Shown in pieces: positions 26,265 to 39,163 of a stretch of 64,000 bases of DNA (the first letter of the stretch is position 1; each line of letters begins with the position of its first letter). The DNA is from Heliocidaris erythrogramma. Its lineage: Eukaryota > Echinodermata > Echinoidea > Camarodonta > Echinometridae. The stretch covers positions 45,487,813 through 45,551,812 of the forward strand of contig CM046855.1 of assembly GCA_025617745.1 (NCBI GenBank), read 5' to 3'. Below the pieces are notes generated by a model. It was not told the DNA's origin and did not search any database. It saw nothing but the letters and a program-made list of their open reading frames with translations. The translations under genes were made by a program, and so were the position numbers.

Positions 26265-27101
26265 TATAAAACCAGACCCAACCCTGTTTTAACTCACTTG
26301 GCTCCCCATCCTTCCCAACTCCCATCTCCCCCTCCCGTACATCTTCAACTAACATTAATTCGCGACTTCAACATCAATGTGTCCAGATTATATACAGTAT
26401 TGCCGTCAGAGTACATTTTCAGAGCCCGAGCCAAGTCCAATATAACATATACTGTGGACTTTTATTCTACGAAACAACTCAGAAATTATTTAAGATACAT
26501 CACGCAACATAAGTTCTACCATATTGGAAAAGGCAAGTCGCTCCCGCTAATTATTTTGTTCCCGATTGTTCCTGTTAATTTGTTCCTGATTGTTCCTGAT
26601 TGTTCCTGTTTCATCCCGTTCCAGCTAGTTGATATAAAATCATGACAATGTTCCTGTCGTTCCTTTTTACGTTCTTCGTTCTCCTGTCCACTGACGCTAC
26701 TATTAGTACTATTACTTCCAATCGTCATCGACATCATCATCTCGTGTGTAACAACGTCATCATCCTTCCCGACCCCGCATCATCGTCCCCGCCGTCAGCA
26801 ACTGCCGCAAGTACAGTTCGACAGTATAAGTCGCGATATCGCGCAATTAAACAACCGCGTTGCATGTAAGTGGCCACACATTCTAATAATTTCATTTGCC
26901 CCACTAACTTACCCCCCCCCCTCCTTTGCCCCCTTATTAAGTGTATAGTGAAGCTGATTTATAAATGATTTAATTTTGTCTGCCAATTAATAACATACTT
27001 TGTTCATGGGGGTTGTTTAGATATCATTGGGAAAGTTGTTTGTACTTCTGGTTAAGTGGTATGAAAGAGGTCAGTGACCTGTAGTTTTAATTATAAATAA
27101 A
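26265..27101 (+). other. Candidate short transcription unit inside the TIR-bounded segment
   Basis: TATAAAA at 26265 is followed by a 75-codon frame (26642-26869) and an AATAAA at 27096-27101. The frame begins MTMFLSFLFTFFVLLSTDA, a plausible signal peptide, then a His-rich RHRHHH segment and a basic end. A GTAAGT overlaps its stop codon, so it could instead be a first exon. No family is recognised. It could be chance; signal-like N-termini arise readily from T-rich DNA. Confidence 0.2.
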
Positions 27102-27277
27102 TACGTCATGACACCTTAATCACTCGTGTCCTAGCGCTTCTTTTTGTGTCCTTTTGTACTTTTGACATACATTTCTATTTTGATACTTTTAATATATTTA
27201 ATCGGTGGTCTTTTGACTAACCCCTCACCGAGTTGGAACCACCCGCTAACAGACCAATCCCCGGTTCCTTCTCGGAT

Positions 27278-27325
27278 CCCCTACTCCACTGCCTAGACAG
27301 TGAAGGAGGGGTAGCAGGGCGTTAG
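27278..27325. repeat. Inverted copy of the 23190 terminal repeat (right end)
   Basis: 48 bases identical to the reverse complement of 23190-23237, ending GGGCGTTAG. The base outside each copy (T left, A right) extends the match to 49. Confidence 0.85.
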
Positions 27326-28321
27326 ATGATGAATAATTTTTAGTTATATTTAAAAGATGAAATGAGAAATAATTTAATGCTGTAGTGCTACTGCTTGGCA
27401 TTTAAAAATCAACACTTTTCCAACAATCATGAATTTTCACCTAACATCACACTGAAGTTTGAACAATGTCATCTTTTAAAAATAATTTTAAATGTAGAAT
27501 ACGTTTACACTATTTCACAAAGCACAGTCATGTTATCTGTATATCATTAATAACACCAATGCCAGAATAAGGTTTTGCTGCCCTATGCCTTTGAAAATTC
27601 ATGACTCTGGGTTTTAGTAAGTGTTCTGGAATGGTAGTTGTGATATATTGTGTTCAGAATCAATAGGTAATACACTCCTATCTTATGGCCTAGTCATAAA
27701 AAATATCCTGCATTTAAAATCATAACTTTGAAAATATTTAATTGAAAAATCATAATAAAACTTGCTTCAAATATATCTGTGAACTGTACAATGTGCAATC
27801 TGCAGCTTCATATACATGTCAGGAGACTAGCAAGAATAGGTAGGTATATTGATTTATTGCAGTAAATTCCCCATCCCCCCCCCCCCCAAGTTGAGGCCAG
27901 TCACAATAAACATGTATTGTTCACATGACTGACAACAGCTTTAAAAAAACCTAAACAAGCTTTACCCATTTGGTCCAAATCACACCCTTTTCCATATTTT
28001 GGGCACTATTTCTTCAAAAAATCCCCCAAACTATTTCAACCCTTTTGAACATATGCCCTAAACGAGGTCTACCTCAATTAAACCTCTAAAAGTGAACAGA
28101 CATACCTTTTTCTTGATTTTTAGCCTTGATATTTGATACCCAAAATGCGTCACGCGCCTTAACCAGCAAAAACTACCCTTTTAACACATTTTGGGGGTTG
28201 CGCGGGACAATCCCCCAGGGAATAAAAACATGTCCCCACCCCCTCCCCGGGATCCCCGCCCCAGCTCAACATCCTTTTTAATACTTGATGCAGTTTTACA
28301 TTGATCTCTTGAAATACTTAC

Positions 28322-28413
28322 CCCGACAGGGAGTGATGCTGAAGGCAAGCCGATTCCGACTGAAGCTGATGGTAGTTCACCGCCGACTGACCCCTCAACA
28401 GACATCCCGGCAC
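28322..28413 (-). CDS. Exon 3 of the AHNAK-like gene
   Basis: This 92-nt internal exon has acceptor TTACCTTCAG above 28413 and a perfect GTAAGT donor at 28321-28316. It completes a Ser codon with exon 2 and ends in phase 0. It encodes residues 144-174, beginning SAGMSVEGSVGGELPSASVG, with two LPSAS motifs. This is the same PS/G/V style as the LPSGG repeats that start exon 4, which supports its membership in the gene. The splice signals and the frame agreement at both junctions are the evidence; no separate domain is visible. Confidence 0.85.
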
Positions 28414-30847
28414 CTGAAGGTAAAGATAAGATGTATTTCACATGTTAATACTTTTTATAATAGTCATCATTCTCATACCACTACTACTGATAGGAATGAT
28501 AAAAATAATTACAAGCATATTCAGAGACATTTAATCAAAATACATTAAGTATGCAAATACTAAATATAATTAAACAATCTCCATGATATACATGGTCAAG
28601 AAAATAAAGTTTTTGTGATGCATGATATCATATTATACAAGTTGTATAAAAAAAAACTCAAAAAGCTACAACTTGTATCAAATTGAATATTTGCACATTG
28701 TCACAATGTACGACAATCCTTTGATTTTTACATTTTTCTTTACCTCTTCTGAGGTCATTTGTTCGATGCAATCAACAATACATTATTAAAATACATATAA
28801 ATATACATTCACTTCTCAACGAAAATCTTGAAATGAAAAAAATATAATCGGTTAAAATCATGGAGTAAATTGTTGAAGAGCATTTGATATAACATCTGAA
28901 ATGTTATCCAAATGTAATGTTTTAAAAGCATGCCATATTGTGAAGCTATTATAAGTTTTCCCCTGAAAGTAGTTCAACATTATACACTTTGTATATTGCA
29001 TATTGTGCATATATAATGACTATATTTATATCTTAGCATTTAAACATTTAGAATCTATACCTACAATCAAGTGTTTTTCATACAATATCAGTGTTTAGTA
29101 AATGAAGCTTGATGGGAGGAATTTTAATTTGTAAACAAATTTTTAGGCATTTTACTCCCAGTGTTAAAGATCGTATGCTCGATCTGTAATGAAAAACACA
29201 AGTCAGAAAAAATTGGAACCAGCGGGATTCCAATATCAGTGTTTGTTTGAAGTCATAACGAATAAATGTATCATGAATATGAATGACTTGATAACAAACT
29301 CACTTATATAGCGCATAATCAATTAAACACTGCTCCATGCGATTCTGAACACAAATACCCATTGTGTATCATTCCACAACACCTTATTCCAACACCATTA
29401 TCCTGAATTATTAATGGCAACTGGAAGAAAAAAAAATAGGCATTTTGGAATGACAGGTGTCATGTGCAATTATCACTGCTGTATTTTGAAGTGGCACATG
29501 CAGATTTCAAGGTTTTGATTTATCAAAAGGTGATTCACTTATTCAAATACTAAAAACAGAGTCAAATCCTTCAACTGTACCAAATATAATCTTCAATTTG
29601 ATAAGAGTTGTATTTTTTAAAAAGTTATTATAAATCATAAGACTATAACTGCTTTGACACCTAGTATTTCTTCATCTTCTTGTTCTTGCAACTTGGTAGA
29701 AATGACCCTGATATAACCCCAATTTGTATGTGCACACGCACTGGCATAGCCAGGATTTTTCAATAGGGGGGGGGGGTAAGAAGCAAATCTATTACTATTG
29801 CACGTATAATGGCTGAGAATAACCGATTTCAATATTTTTTAAATACGAGTCCTTGAGCATATTTCAAGGTTTGTATTGTGGGTGGATTGTTTATGATTTT
29901 CTAAAATGTTGGGAGGTGGAGGCGTAGAAAATGGCTTCCATGTATTCATGAATATTCAGCTGTCAAATCAAAAACACATTGCATGACTTTTTTTTTATCT
30001 TTGAAATGTTTCAAACGAAGGGATCGGGAGGATCTTTTCATGCTAGACAAAAGAGCATTGAATAAGTCAATAATAATGTATGCTTGTACATGCCTCAACG
30101 CCTGTGAAATTTTTTTGCGCAAACAAAAATATGAGGGGTTAGGCTCTGTGCAAGCTTTGGTATTTACTTACATGCTGATCTGAGTGTTGACAAAAAATGA
30201 GCTTATTTATCTTGCACAAATGCACTTTCAGAGATTAATGGTATTGTTACGTTATGATATGAAAGATAAAGTTGAGTTCTGGTCATGTGAGTAGATTGTG
30301 AAAGAAACCGTTTCAAAGCAACTGGAAAAGGTTGATCGTGTCTATCCAAGTATTGGTGCATACTGTGAGGTGTTGGTGTTTGTGTTTTAAGGCGCTTCTC
30401 ATGCACCATTTGTGAGGTGTTGGAATCAGAATTATTTTAAACAATAGACCCAGTCTCGCTAAAAGCACATGAACTTCACACAGAAATGGGTATTTATATA
30501 TTTATATACGGGACTGAAGAAACTTGTGGCATGAAAGTCGGGCCTGAACATTTCTCGTCATTTCTTAAATTTTAAATATAAAGGCATATAAAGATCAATC
30601 CTTTCGAAGCAACATTTCTACTGTGATATTCTTCCAAACTGACATCCCAGAACTCAACCTTCTCTTTAATTAGGAAATAAAATTATAGAATCCGAGCAAA
30701 TGTTCTGTACAAAAATAATTTAATGGAAATTGATAAATAGTGTAAACACAAGCTTGGGGGAAACAGGGGACGGGGTGGGGCTATAGTCCCCCCCCCCCCC
30801 ATCGTATGCCTTTGCCTGGAATGCAGATTCATGACCAGAACTCAGAA

Positions 30848-31069
30848 GGGTTCCCGCTCGCTATTCATAGAAAACCGATATTCATTTTACACACGTTATG
30901 AATAGTTATGAATAGTGGTCGTTATGAATAGAGGTCCTTATGAATAGCAAGGTAATTTGTTTATGGTTTGCTCGCTATTTAGAAGGACCGCTATTCATGC
31001 AAAACCGCTCACATTTATGGATAGCGGTCCTTATGAATAAGTGGTCCTTATGACTAGCGAGGTAACCCC
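30848..31069. mobile_element. MITE with 9-bp flanking duplication and TTATGAATAG motifs
   Basis: Flanked by AACTCAGAA at 30839-30847 and 31070-31078. Ends are inverted (GGGTTCCCGCTCGCTA on the left; TAGCGAGGTAACCCC on the right). Inside, a TTATGAATAG/GGTCCTTATGAATAG motif recurs about six times, with the complement CTATTCAT on the other arm. The flanking match could be read as an 8-bp duplication with one shared base, fitting hAT. Confidence 0.75.
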
Positions 31070-31899
31070 AACTCAGAATACCCTTTAATGGCTTTTCTGA
31101 AATGCAGACCTTTCTTCTCTTTAATTATTTTCTATAAATGGCTTTACTCGTAATTTGTCATTAATGTATTTTAATCAGTAAGGTGGTCTTTCTTTATCAG
31201 TTTGAAAGTTCAGTGAAACAACTTTACAGTCAAGGCTATAAAATAGGTGAAAATGTCACATTCTCCGGCATTTTCATCAAGGGTGTCAACCTTGCAGTCG
31301 AGATGGCGTTTCACTTTATATAACTTTTTAACCCCAGTACACAACTTTTCATGATAGAATACTAGCAGTTTTATGTCAAAATTTGTTACTAACTGTACAC
31401 ATGTGTTATGAGGAATTGAAAATTGTTAAAGCAGAACAGGGTACATTTAATGGGGAAATCTAGGTTTGCCCAGACAGATAAACCCAACCTATATTGTCCT
31501 CTCAGAGCTTTGAAAGATAACTGGAGATGAATATTTGATTTGGGATTAGATCAACGAGATGACCAACAAAAGGACATTTTCATTTAATCCATAACCTTAA
31601 CACACCTCTTTTGAGTGAAAGCACAATCGGTGACATCGAATTTTAAAGAATCCAGAACCTTTTCTTTCATTTTCAGCTTATGCAACAAAGCGTACAACAC
31701 ATGCTCCATAGACCATTGATCCTTGGCCAATACCCTAGTTATCCGTAAAATATTTGAATAGTTGATTTCAACCCTGGACCAAACACTTTACTGAACTCTT
31801 ACCCTTACCCTGAACAAAACCTAAAACCCAATTTCAACTCTAATCCTAACCATATTACTTTTACGAAATAAAGTCGGGAGCAATTGTTTTTGGAGCATA

Positions 31900-32108
31900 T
31901 ACAGCCATGGAAAAAATTAGACCAAAAATGGTCACCGATAGTGTTATTTTTGTGGTAAGAAGGAAATAAAATCGTAAAAGCAAGGTGTAATTGCTGGAAT
32001 TTGGTATTCATTCAGTGAAATACAAAGACAAATCAAGTTTATAATTGTTTGCATATTATAGTACCCTTATTACAGAAGCTTGGTCTAATAATTTTTTCCA
32101 GGGCTGTA
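31900..32108. mobile_element. Mariner/Tc1-like MITE next to exon 2
   Basis: Left end TACAGCCATGGAAAAAATTA and right end ATTTTTTCCAGGGCTGTA are inverted with few mismatches, and both continue into AGACCA / TGGTCT. Ends with TACAGCCATGGAAAAAATTA are typical of Tc1-like elements. It lies in intron 2 about 70 bp from the exon 2 donor and has no coding capacity. Confidence 0.65.
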
Positions 32109-32180
32109 TGTACGAGCACCAACCCAGCACATGGTTGCTCTTTAATGGATGTGGTATGGGAGTTTTTTCAGATTACTTAC

Positions 32181-32276
32181 TTGCGTCTGTATCAAGGTCT
32201 GGTTGGGCTTGTGCTAGTTCGTCTATTGCTAGTGGGGCCTTGCCCACTCCTCCACCCCTTGCACTTGCTCCGGCGC
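32181..32276 (-). CDS. Exon 2 of the AHNAK-like gene
   Basis: This 96-nt internal exon lies between a CTCTCTGCAG acceptor (above 32276) and a perfect GTAAGT donor (32180-32175). It enters in phase 1, completing a Gly codon with exon 1, and leaves in phase 1. It encodes residues 112-143 with no stop: Gly/Ala-rich at first (GAGASARGGGVGKAP), then an acidic, Gln-containing stretch (IDELAQAQPDLDTD). No known domain is recognised. The low-complexity Gly/Ala composition continues that of exon 1. The exon sits about 70 bp from a mariner-like MITE in intron 2. Confidence 0.8.
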
Positions 32277-33250
32277 CTGCAGAGAGATGAAAGAAAAACA
32301 TGAAATTATTACCAACCATGTTCCATATATTGTGCATTTATTTATATGCATAAAAATTTTATGCATGGGTTGAATATGGTATTTTTTTTTGTGGGTGCGC
32401 AGTTGGTGAATTAAAAGGGCAAAGCACCAACAGTAATAAGACTTCCTACATGAGCTTCATATCAGGAAATTGCTGCAACACAGATTCCTTTAACATTGTT
32501 ATGAAACACAGCCTATATAAGCATATAATAAAAAGAAACAAATTATTCATTTCCCTTACCAATCTATTCATATCTCAGAAAAATCAAGTGATGATCGAAA
32601 AGGGGAAATATATCAAATACATGTATTCAACAGAAAGCACATACATTTCAATACCCAAAAATGTGGACAGATATTATAATCCTACTCTAAATCTATAAGG
32701 ACACTAGCTGTTTTGGTAGGTAATTGATAAAATACCTATTTCTGTCAAAACTATTAAGTCTTCAGACAAAAAACAAACAAAAACCAAACAAAAACCAAAC
32801 ACCCCCAAAACAGAGGAGTGTATGCATAGGGAATATAAGAACTGAATATATACCTAATCATGCAATAAATCAACAATGCGGGCTTATAAATTAGTCATAT
32901 TTCAGTATTTGTTCAAAGCTTCTGCAACATTACACACTAACAATAAATAACCTTGTTTCAGCTGGAATCTAAGCCAAAAATCAATACAAATTGAAGAATT
33001 TTTTAAAGAGACAAACGTAAGCTACCTTTTATCTTTGTGGGAGTACAACAAATGTATTGGCCTACAAAGTGCCACATTTGCACTATCAAAAGATTTAGTT
33101 CCAACTATATTAAATGCATACCTGCATATGAATTCAAACAAAAATTGTATTTGCCTAAAAATGTGACTCAGTAGAGGCATGCATATTAGCATATTCCTTT
33201 ACAAAGTTTTTAAAAACACTACAGGGACCATGTCGCTTCACATGCACACT

Positions 33251-33953
33251 AAGAAAAAAACGTTAAAGTTTGCACCCTAAATGCAACACTGGCAGCACCT
33301 TTTTGGGTGCAACCTTGCACCCTACACGAAAAAGGTGCAAAAATGCACCTTTTTCTTCTTGTTTGCACCCTTTAACCCTTTCATAACAGCAATTATTTAA
33401 GGGCTAAATTGATCACATTTCGTTCTTCAAATTGACAATATTTTTTTTTAGTGCCACATGGTTCTAATGAATGTAATGTCTTTGAAAACAACATATGTAG
33501 TAACAAACTTTGTCAAAAAAGTTGAGAAATTGCCAATTTTGATTAAAAAATTATTTTGAACTTCTCAATGTGTTGCCAATTTAAGGATTTTGAAGCTTAT
33601 TCTCCTTTCAAAAATCCCTGGCATCAAACGCAATATGGTCATGCAACAGAAATGGACACACTGTGTGCAGAAATTTTTGCTCTTTCCACTCATGCATCAG
33701 GTTTATTTTTAAGAAGTCTGAATCAAAAGTTATTGAGCCAAACCACAAAATGTGGTCAATTGTCTCGAAAGGGTTAATACCCGTTTGCACCCTAAAAGGT
33801 GCAACTTTGCACCTTTAAGGGTGCAGAAATGTTAGCATCCAAAAAGTGCAAATTTGAACCTTTTCTAAAGGTTACAACTCTGTAGCTAACTGCACCCTTA
33901 AAGGTGCAACTTTTGTTGCATTTGAAGGGTGCAAACTTGTACCTTTTTTTCTT
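33251..33953. mobile_element. TIR element built from GGTGCAA / TTGCACC motifs, ~700 bp
   Basis: Ends AAGAAAAAAACG..AGTTTGCACCCT and AGGGTGCAAACTTG..TTTTTTTCTT are inverted. Both terminal parts carry many copies of GGTGCAA and TTGCACC in both orientations (33270-33370 and 33783-33930), flanking a different 400-bp core. It looks like a non-autonomous DNA transposon with repeated subterminal protein-binding-type motifs; its superfamily is unknown. Confidence 0.65.
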
Positions 33954-36900
33954 CTGCCCCCACTCCACCTCAACGAAAAATGCAAAATATATATGATTTG
34001 ATCTAAAAATCCGTTATCGTCACTGTGCCAGCATAAACGTTCAACAAATCATAACACATAATGGAACTAAAAATCTGAATGTTTCTGGTCATGCACGCAA
34101 AGACACACACCCACCCTCGCGCACACTGGACGCTCACCCCACAGATGATTAGTTCCATCCATAAAAATACTATCAAAACGCACATCAAATATTCATACCA
34201 CCACACACATATCCACGCAAAGCAAGCACCCATTGCATTCCACACACATAGAACTAAAAATTAATCAATTTGAGACAACTCTGGAGTGCAATACAAAAGC
34301 AAAATGTCTTCCCGAGGCAACAAAGCAAGTCACTCATACAAAGGATTTTCTTCTAGAAAAACACGGTAAACCCACAGAATAAAGAATGACAGGTGGACGG
34401 AGCACGAGTACCAGTCCTTGTCATGTCATGGACGAATGGAAAATAAAACGAGGCATGTCAAGTGAGCCATATCTGCCCATTTGGTTTGTCACTGGGCAGG
34501 ACTTGATATATCACGCATGTTCATTCTTTTGAACATTCCGGGATGCGAATTGTGACCAACATTTCATCCATTTCCCATGGTTTTCCGACATTTTTCTGTT
34601 CAACCAAAGAAAAAAAAACCCCACTCCCATCTGCAACTAAAATCCCTTGCATGACAACACATTTTGGTTTAGCAACAGTCTCAAAATATACTATACAAAC
34701 CATCATCATTTTCGTCAAATAATTCTGGCAGCCAACTTAAAAGTTGACCCATTATCTTTCCGGAAAAAAGCCTCCACAATTATGCCGAGAAACTGAGCAT
34801 TCCCTGCCCAAGGGAATGAGATATCCAACTTCTGCAAAATTGGTTTACATTTCAGTCACAGATAGAGGCCTTCAGTGAGAGATCTCAAAATGAATTCCTC
34901 AGGAAAATTGTACCAACATGAAAAGTTCTGATGAATAACACAAAGTATATGACAATCTCCGTATAGTATCCACAATATGCCAGTGGTATGGTCTACCATG
35001 ATATTCCACTCAAGTAAAACCAACCCTTGGAATCCAACCTTTTTTATACACTCATTAAACTACAACAATTGATGAAAGTCTGCCTTTGTTTGAATTTAAT
35101 ATTTGCCCAGACTCTTAAAACCTTTCCAAGCAGTACTTGTTAAAAACATAATCATAAAGAACACCCACCAATCAGCTCAAAGTCAATAATCTTTGACATT
35201 AAGCGAAGGACTGGAATGTGAAGTGCTCTCGAAAAGTTCAGAAATGTTAGCTTTCCTAAAAATGACAGATGTTTATTAATTCAAGAAGAGAGAATCCGTC
35301 CACTTTTCACTTTAAAAAAAAAATACAATCATCTAAGTACTACCATAAGTACAGTTCAAAAAGTCAACTCTTTGACTCGTAAATGGACTTGAATTAACCA
35401 CACTGGGCTCAAGGATAGCATCATTAATTAGACACTGCGTTCTCCACGAGAGGGACGCCATTTTAGTTTATACAAAGTGCGATGACCTGCCTAGAAAAAA
35501 AGAAATGCCATCCTAGAACAACTGAGCTTCTCACTTCTCTATTTCTGTTTTATTAAATACATTTTTAAAATCGCAAATTAGGCAAGTATGAAATATCCGT
35601 GGACATTTTTACTGATGTATTTCTTCCTTTTGAGTTTCTTCCCTTTCGCTTGGAGTTTATTTCTCAACCCCAATTTCTTTCTCATCTCAACGCGTCATTG
35701 GCACAACATCTGTTCCGATAATAATGAACGAATGAACACAAAGCGTCCTGTTACTGCTGCTAAACTCAGCGCGGCGAATCTGTTTATTGTATTCCAAAGC
35801 TTGGCATATCGAGCCCCAAAAGAGACCCTAAATTTCTGAGCTATTGCCTCGTCAATTCAATACCACTGCGCTTTGTTCCCCTGCGTTTTAGCTCTCTACG
35901 TAATATTCTGAGAGGGTTACATGAAAGTAACAAGAGTATGATCAAGCTGAAATTCACAACTATAATGTTCACGCACTGTCAAAATTTACTGTCTAAAGAT
36001 GATATTCAAGAAAATGAGTAAACTTGCCTGTTCTAAAACAACGAACTTGTTATAATCCTGTATCTCCTGTTTTGTACAAGCCATTAGATGCAATGATAAT
36101 CATTCGAAAACTCACGAGCGACCCAACGAAAAAATATATTCCAAGAGATGAAAGTCACATCTCAAAGATGGATTCAATGAAGAGGATGTTGTCATCCGAG
36201 ATATGATTTCACGTTTTGGACGGGTGATGCTACGATCAGGGCGTACTGGTATCGCACTGGTGGCATACCCCACTACGCACTCCACGCTTCTGGTTCCAAA
36301 CCCGACCACAGTGGTATACAAGGGCGTTTTCACGCAACGTAATTGAGCAGTGCCACAGAACGCTCACTCAAAAAGAGAACCATTCTCTTTTCTTTGTCGC
36401 TACTGCGCATAATAATAATGGGCCTTCAAGCACTAAAGAGACCAAATCGAGTTGAACTTATTCAAGTGTGGAAAGTGCACACTGATTCACCCCCCCCCCC
36501 CCTTCATTCTCTCTCGTTTTTACAACGCAAATAGGCATGCTTCACATTCCAGGTTTTTGTGGTCAAGAAAAGAGCTCCAGATTATCTCCGAATTTTATTC
36601 TTTTCTTTGAGCTCTTTTCAGTACTTTTCTTCCACGACACGGCGCGTTCTCATTCTCGCAATAGTTGATTTTATGATTGTATAAACGTACAAGTGATGCC
36701 AACAAATAGTTTGTTTTTCAAAAAGAATCGAAATTTTGATGACAAGATATTTGAAAGGATGAAGTGAAAGAGCGATTCCTTTTCCTCCATCTGAAATATG
36801 TAATCTGGAACCCCAGGCCAACATCACTATAGAAATAGCCGTTGGGAGAGTGCCACACTTCTAAGAGGCCCTTACGGATTGTGAGAGCAAATTAAAAACA

Positions 36901-39163
36901 GAAAATTAAATTGGTGGCGTCAGGGTCAAGGTGTAACTACAAGTAGTAGTGTGCCTCGTCAAGAAAACAAGTTGGATAAGGAGTTATTTGCTTTGATTCA
37001 AAAGACTACATAATATTACTTTAGTTTCATTATTGACATTCCATGATTTAATTATTCATATTCTATCTCTAATTCATTTTGAAAGCACCAACCATTTATT
37101 CATTATGCCAAAAATCAAATCGTATACGTCCATGTAGTGAATATTTTTTTTTACTGATTTGTAATAGTTTCGGAAATAATGTTATCCTTTCATTGACAAC
37201 GGTAAACAAGCTTGCGAACTTCCGAAAGTCTTGAACAAACCCTTTTATGAGATGTTTACCTGTTCCCTTCTTTGGGGCCTCGTCCAAATATTTCTCCCGT
37301 TTAGCTGTAAGCACCGGCTGTTTGATTTTGATATGGCTGGCATTGAAAGAGGACCTCCAAATCGTATGGAACCAACTCTTTCTTCTTCAGACCCACCATA
37401 ATTCAGCGATCTGACATCAACATGCAAGGTTTACTACGCCCGGGTCAAAGGGGAGCCTCTTTCTTCACAGACTTATATCTTGAAGGCCGAATTTCATCCC
37501 TCTCCCCCACCCCGTTCGACTAAACAGGCGTGTAATTGTAAAGGAATCCAAATGCCTTTGGTAGCAACATAATTTTTCTGGGTCATAGATCATGGATGGA
37601 TATGGACCTACTCCAAATAGCATATCGAATGGATGTACGATAATGTTGGAGATATTGAGAATTTCGTTAACTTCTCTGACAACACAGTACTGTTGAGAAT
37701 GTAATCTCATACTTCCATTCCAAACAGTCTCTACCCAAAGTTCCCATAATATTCCCATAAACCCAATACATTTGCATGAACAAAATAAATGGAATTGATT
37801 TTACTTATTTACACCCAATTTACGAGATTTGTAGGACCGCCTCTTTGGAGGGACGAATTACCAGGGGCGAACACTTCCCTGGTCAGAATAAGCATCGATC
37901 TGCTTCTACTACTAGTAACCCCTGCGAAGCGTTTACCCGTATTTGGTAATGGCCGCAAACCGCTATGGAAGACGTAAATTAACGACGCTTTAAGGTTGTT
38001 TAGATGTGAAATATATTCAAGTGAATACTTTGATGTAGTAAACTATAGCACTGCATATTTGAATAATCGTAAGCAACGAGATAACATGTTTTCTATATTT
38101 TTCATCTTTGATTTCTGATTCCTCTCAAAATTAATGCTGTTTCTCGGTTGGGTGTTTGACTTTGGCAGCTGTGTTTACATCTGAATTCAAAACGTGACCT
38201 CATTAGCAGGATTATTATTGCTACCATGCACGCCGGACAAAGAAGCACTAAATGTGGACATGAACTTGTCAAAATAATGACCCAATAACGTAAGAATTGT
38301 TTCAGAAGAAAGGCACGGCAATCGCTTGTCAAGGGGTACCATATAAATGGCAAATTTGAAAAATATCACCGCTAATACAAACAAGATTTCCCTAAACCAC
38401 ACGTTTTCGCCAAGTTCTAAATATTTAATCCAAATAATAATTGTTATAGGTTATAGACTAAAATCAAATTCCCTGACCTCCCTTACCCTCCTATTTAGTT
38501 TCTATACTGAAACGATGTGAGGTGTTTCTGTTCATCTTTTATGTCAGTAATGACAGCTGATATAGTATCGCGTCCAAATTGATTACTAAAGTGCAGGCAA
38601 TCATATTTTATGGGATTTGATATTCCCGCCTTTTGTACATTATTGTCGGGCGAAAATAACTTGTTCAGCTCCATCTGAATAACTCAAGATGATCATGATT
38701 TTACAGAACGCATGCACGATATAAAAGCAGAATGGCATTACCAGAAAGTTAAAACCTGCTATGATAATTTCCTTTAAACATCTATGCATCATTTCATTTC
38801 ACCTTCAGAATGGAGGGGAAAATGCTAAATTGTCTCAAGGTACGTGAAAATGTTTGTTTCAATCTAAAATAAGTGTCTCGAAGATCTGTTGAAACGAGGA
38901 GAATATAATGTAACACTTGGAATATATTATACGCTATCTGCAGGCATGGCCGGTGACCCTTTCCTACTACTATTGTGTTTGCTGGCCAGGCTATTGATTG
39001 AGAAAATCAGAAAATAAATAAAATGGCAACCCTGCTTTTTCGCAGACTCCACGGCCCGCGCTCAAACAATGCTTTTATAAGGGGGATATTGATCGGCGAA
39101 GAATGGGGGATTTAAAAGGCGTGCCTCAAAAGGCGTGCCTCGAACGCGCATTGTTGTTCGTAT

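Larger units (their letters stand above)
23190..27325. mobile_element. 4.1-kb segment bounded by perfect 48-bp inverted repeats
   Basis: The sequence at 23190-23237 is the exact reverse complement of 27278-27325 (outermost bases CTAACGCCCTGCTACCCC). The left copy is itself half of a 62-bp palindrome (23190-23251); the right copy lacks the second half. The interior shows no intact transposase or polymerase. It holds a C-poor, G/T-rich plus strand (about 23400-25700), CT microsatellites (25800-25970), and a short candidate transcription unit (26265-27101). No clear target duplication is visible beyond TA next to the ends. It could be a degenerate DNA transposon, or two independent insertions of a small palindromic MITE. 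Confidence 0.55.
22269..28321 (-). other. Intron 3 of the AHNAK-like gene
   Basis: This 6.1-kb intron lies between the exon 3 donor GTAAGT and the exon 4 acceptor CAG. About 80 percent of it is accounted for by two insertions: a hAT-like element at 22461-23123 and a TIR-bounded segment at 23190-27325. The remaining stretch 27326-28315 is AT-rich with a C-run near 27876-27888 and no recognisable gene. Confidence 0.8.
28414..32180 (-). other. Intron 2 of the AHNAK-like gene
   Basis: This 3.8-kb AT-rich intron contains a MITE at 30848-31069, a mariner-like MITE at about 31900-32108, G- and C-runs near 29766 and 30790, and a GGCATAGCCAGGATTT motif near 29742 of the sort found at ends of hAT-type repeats. 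No coding exon is evident in it. Confidence 0.75.
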
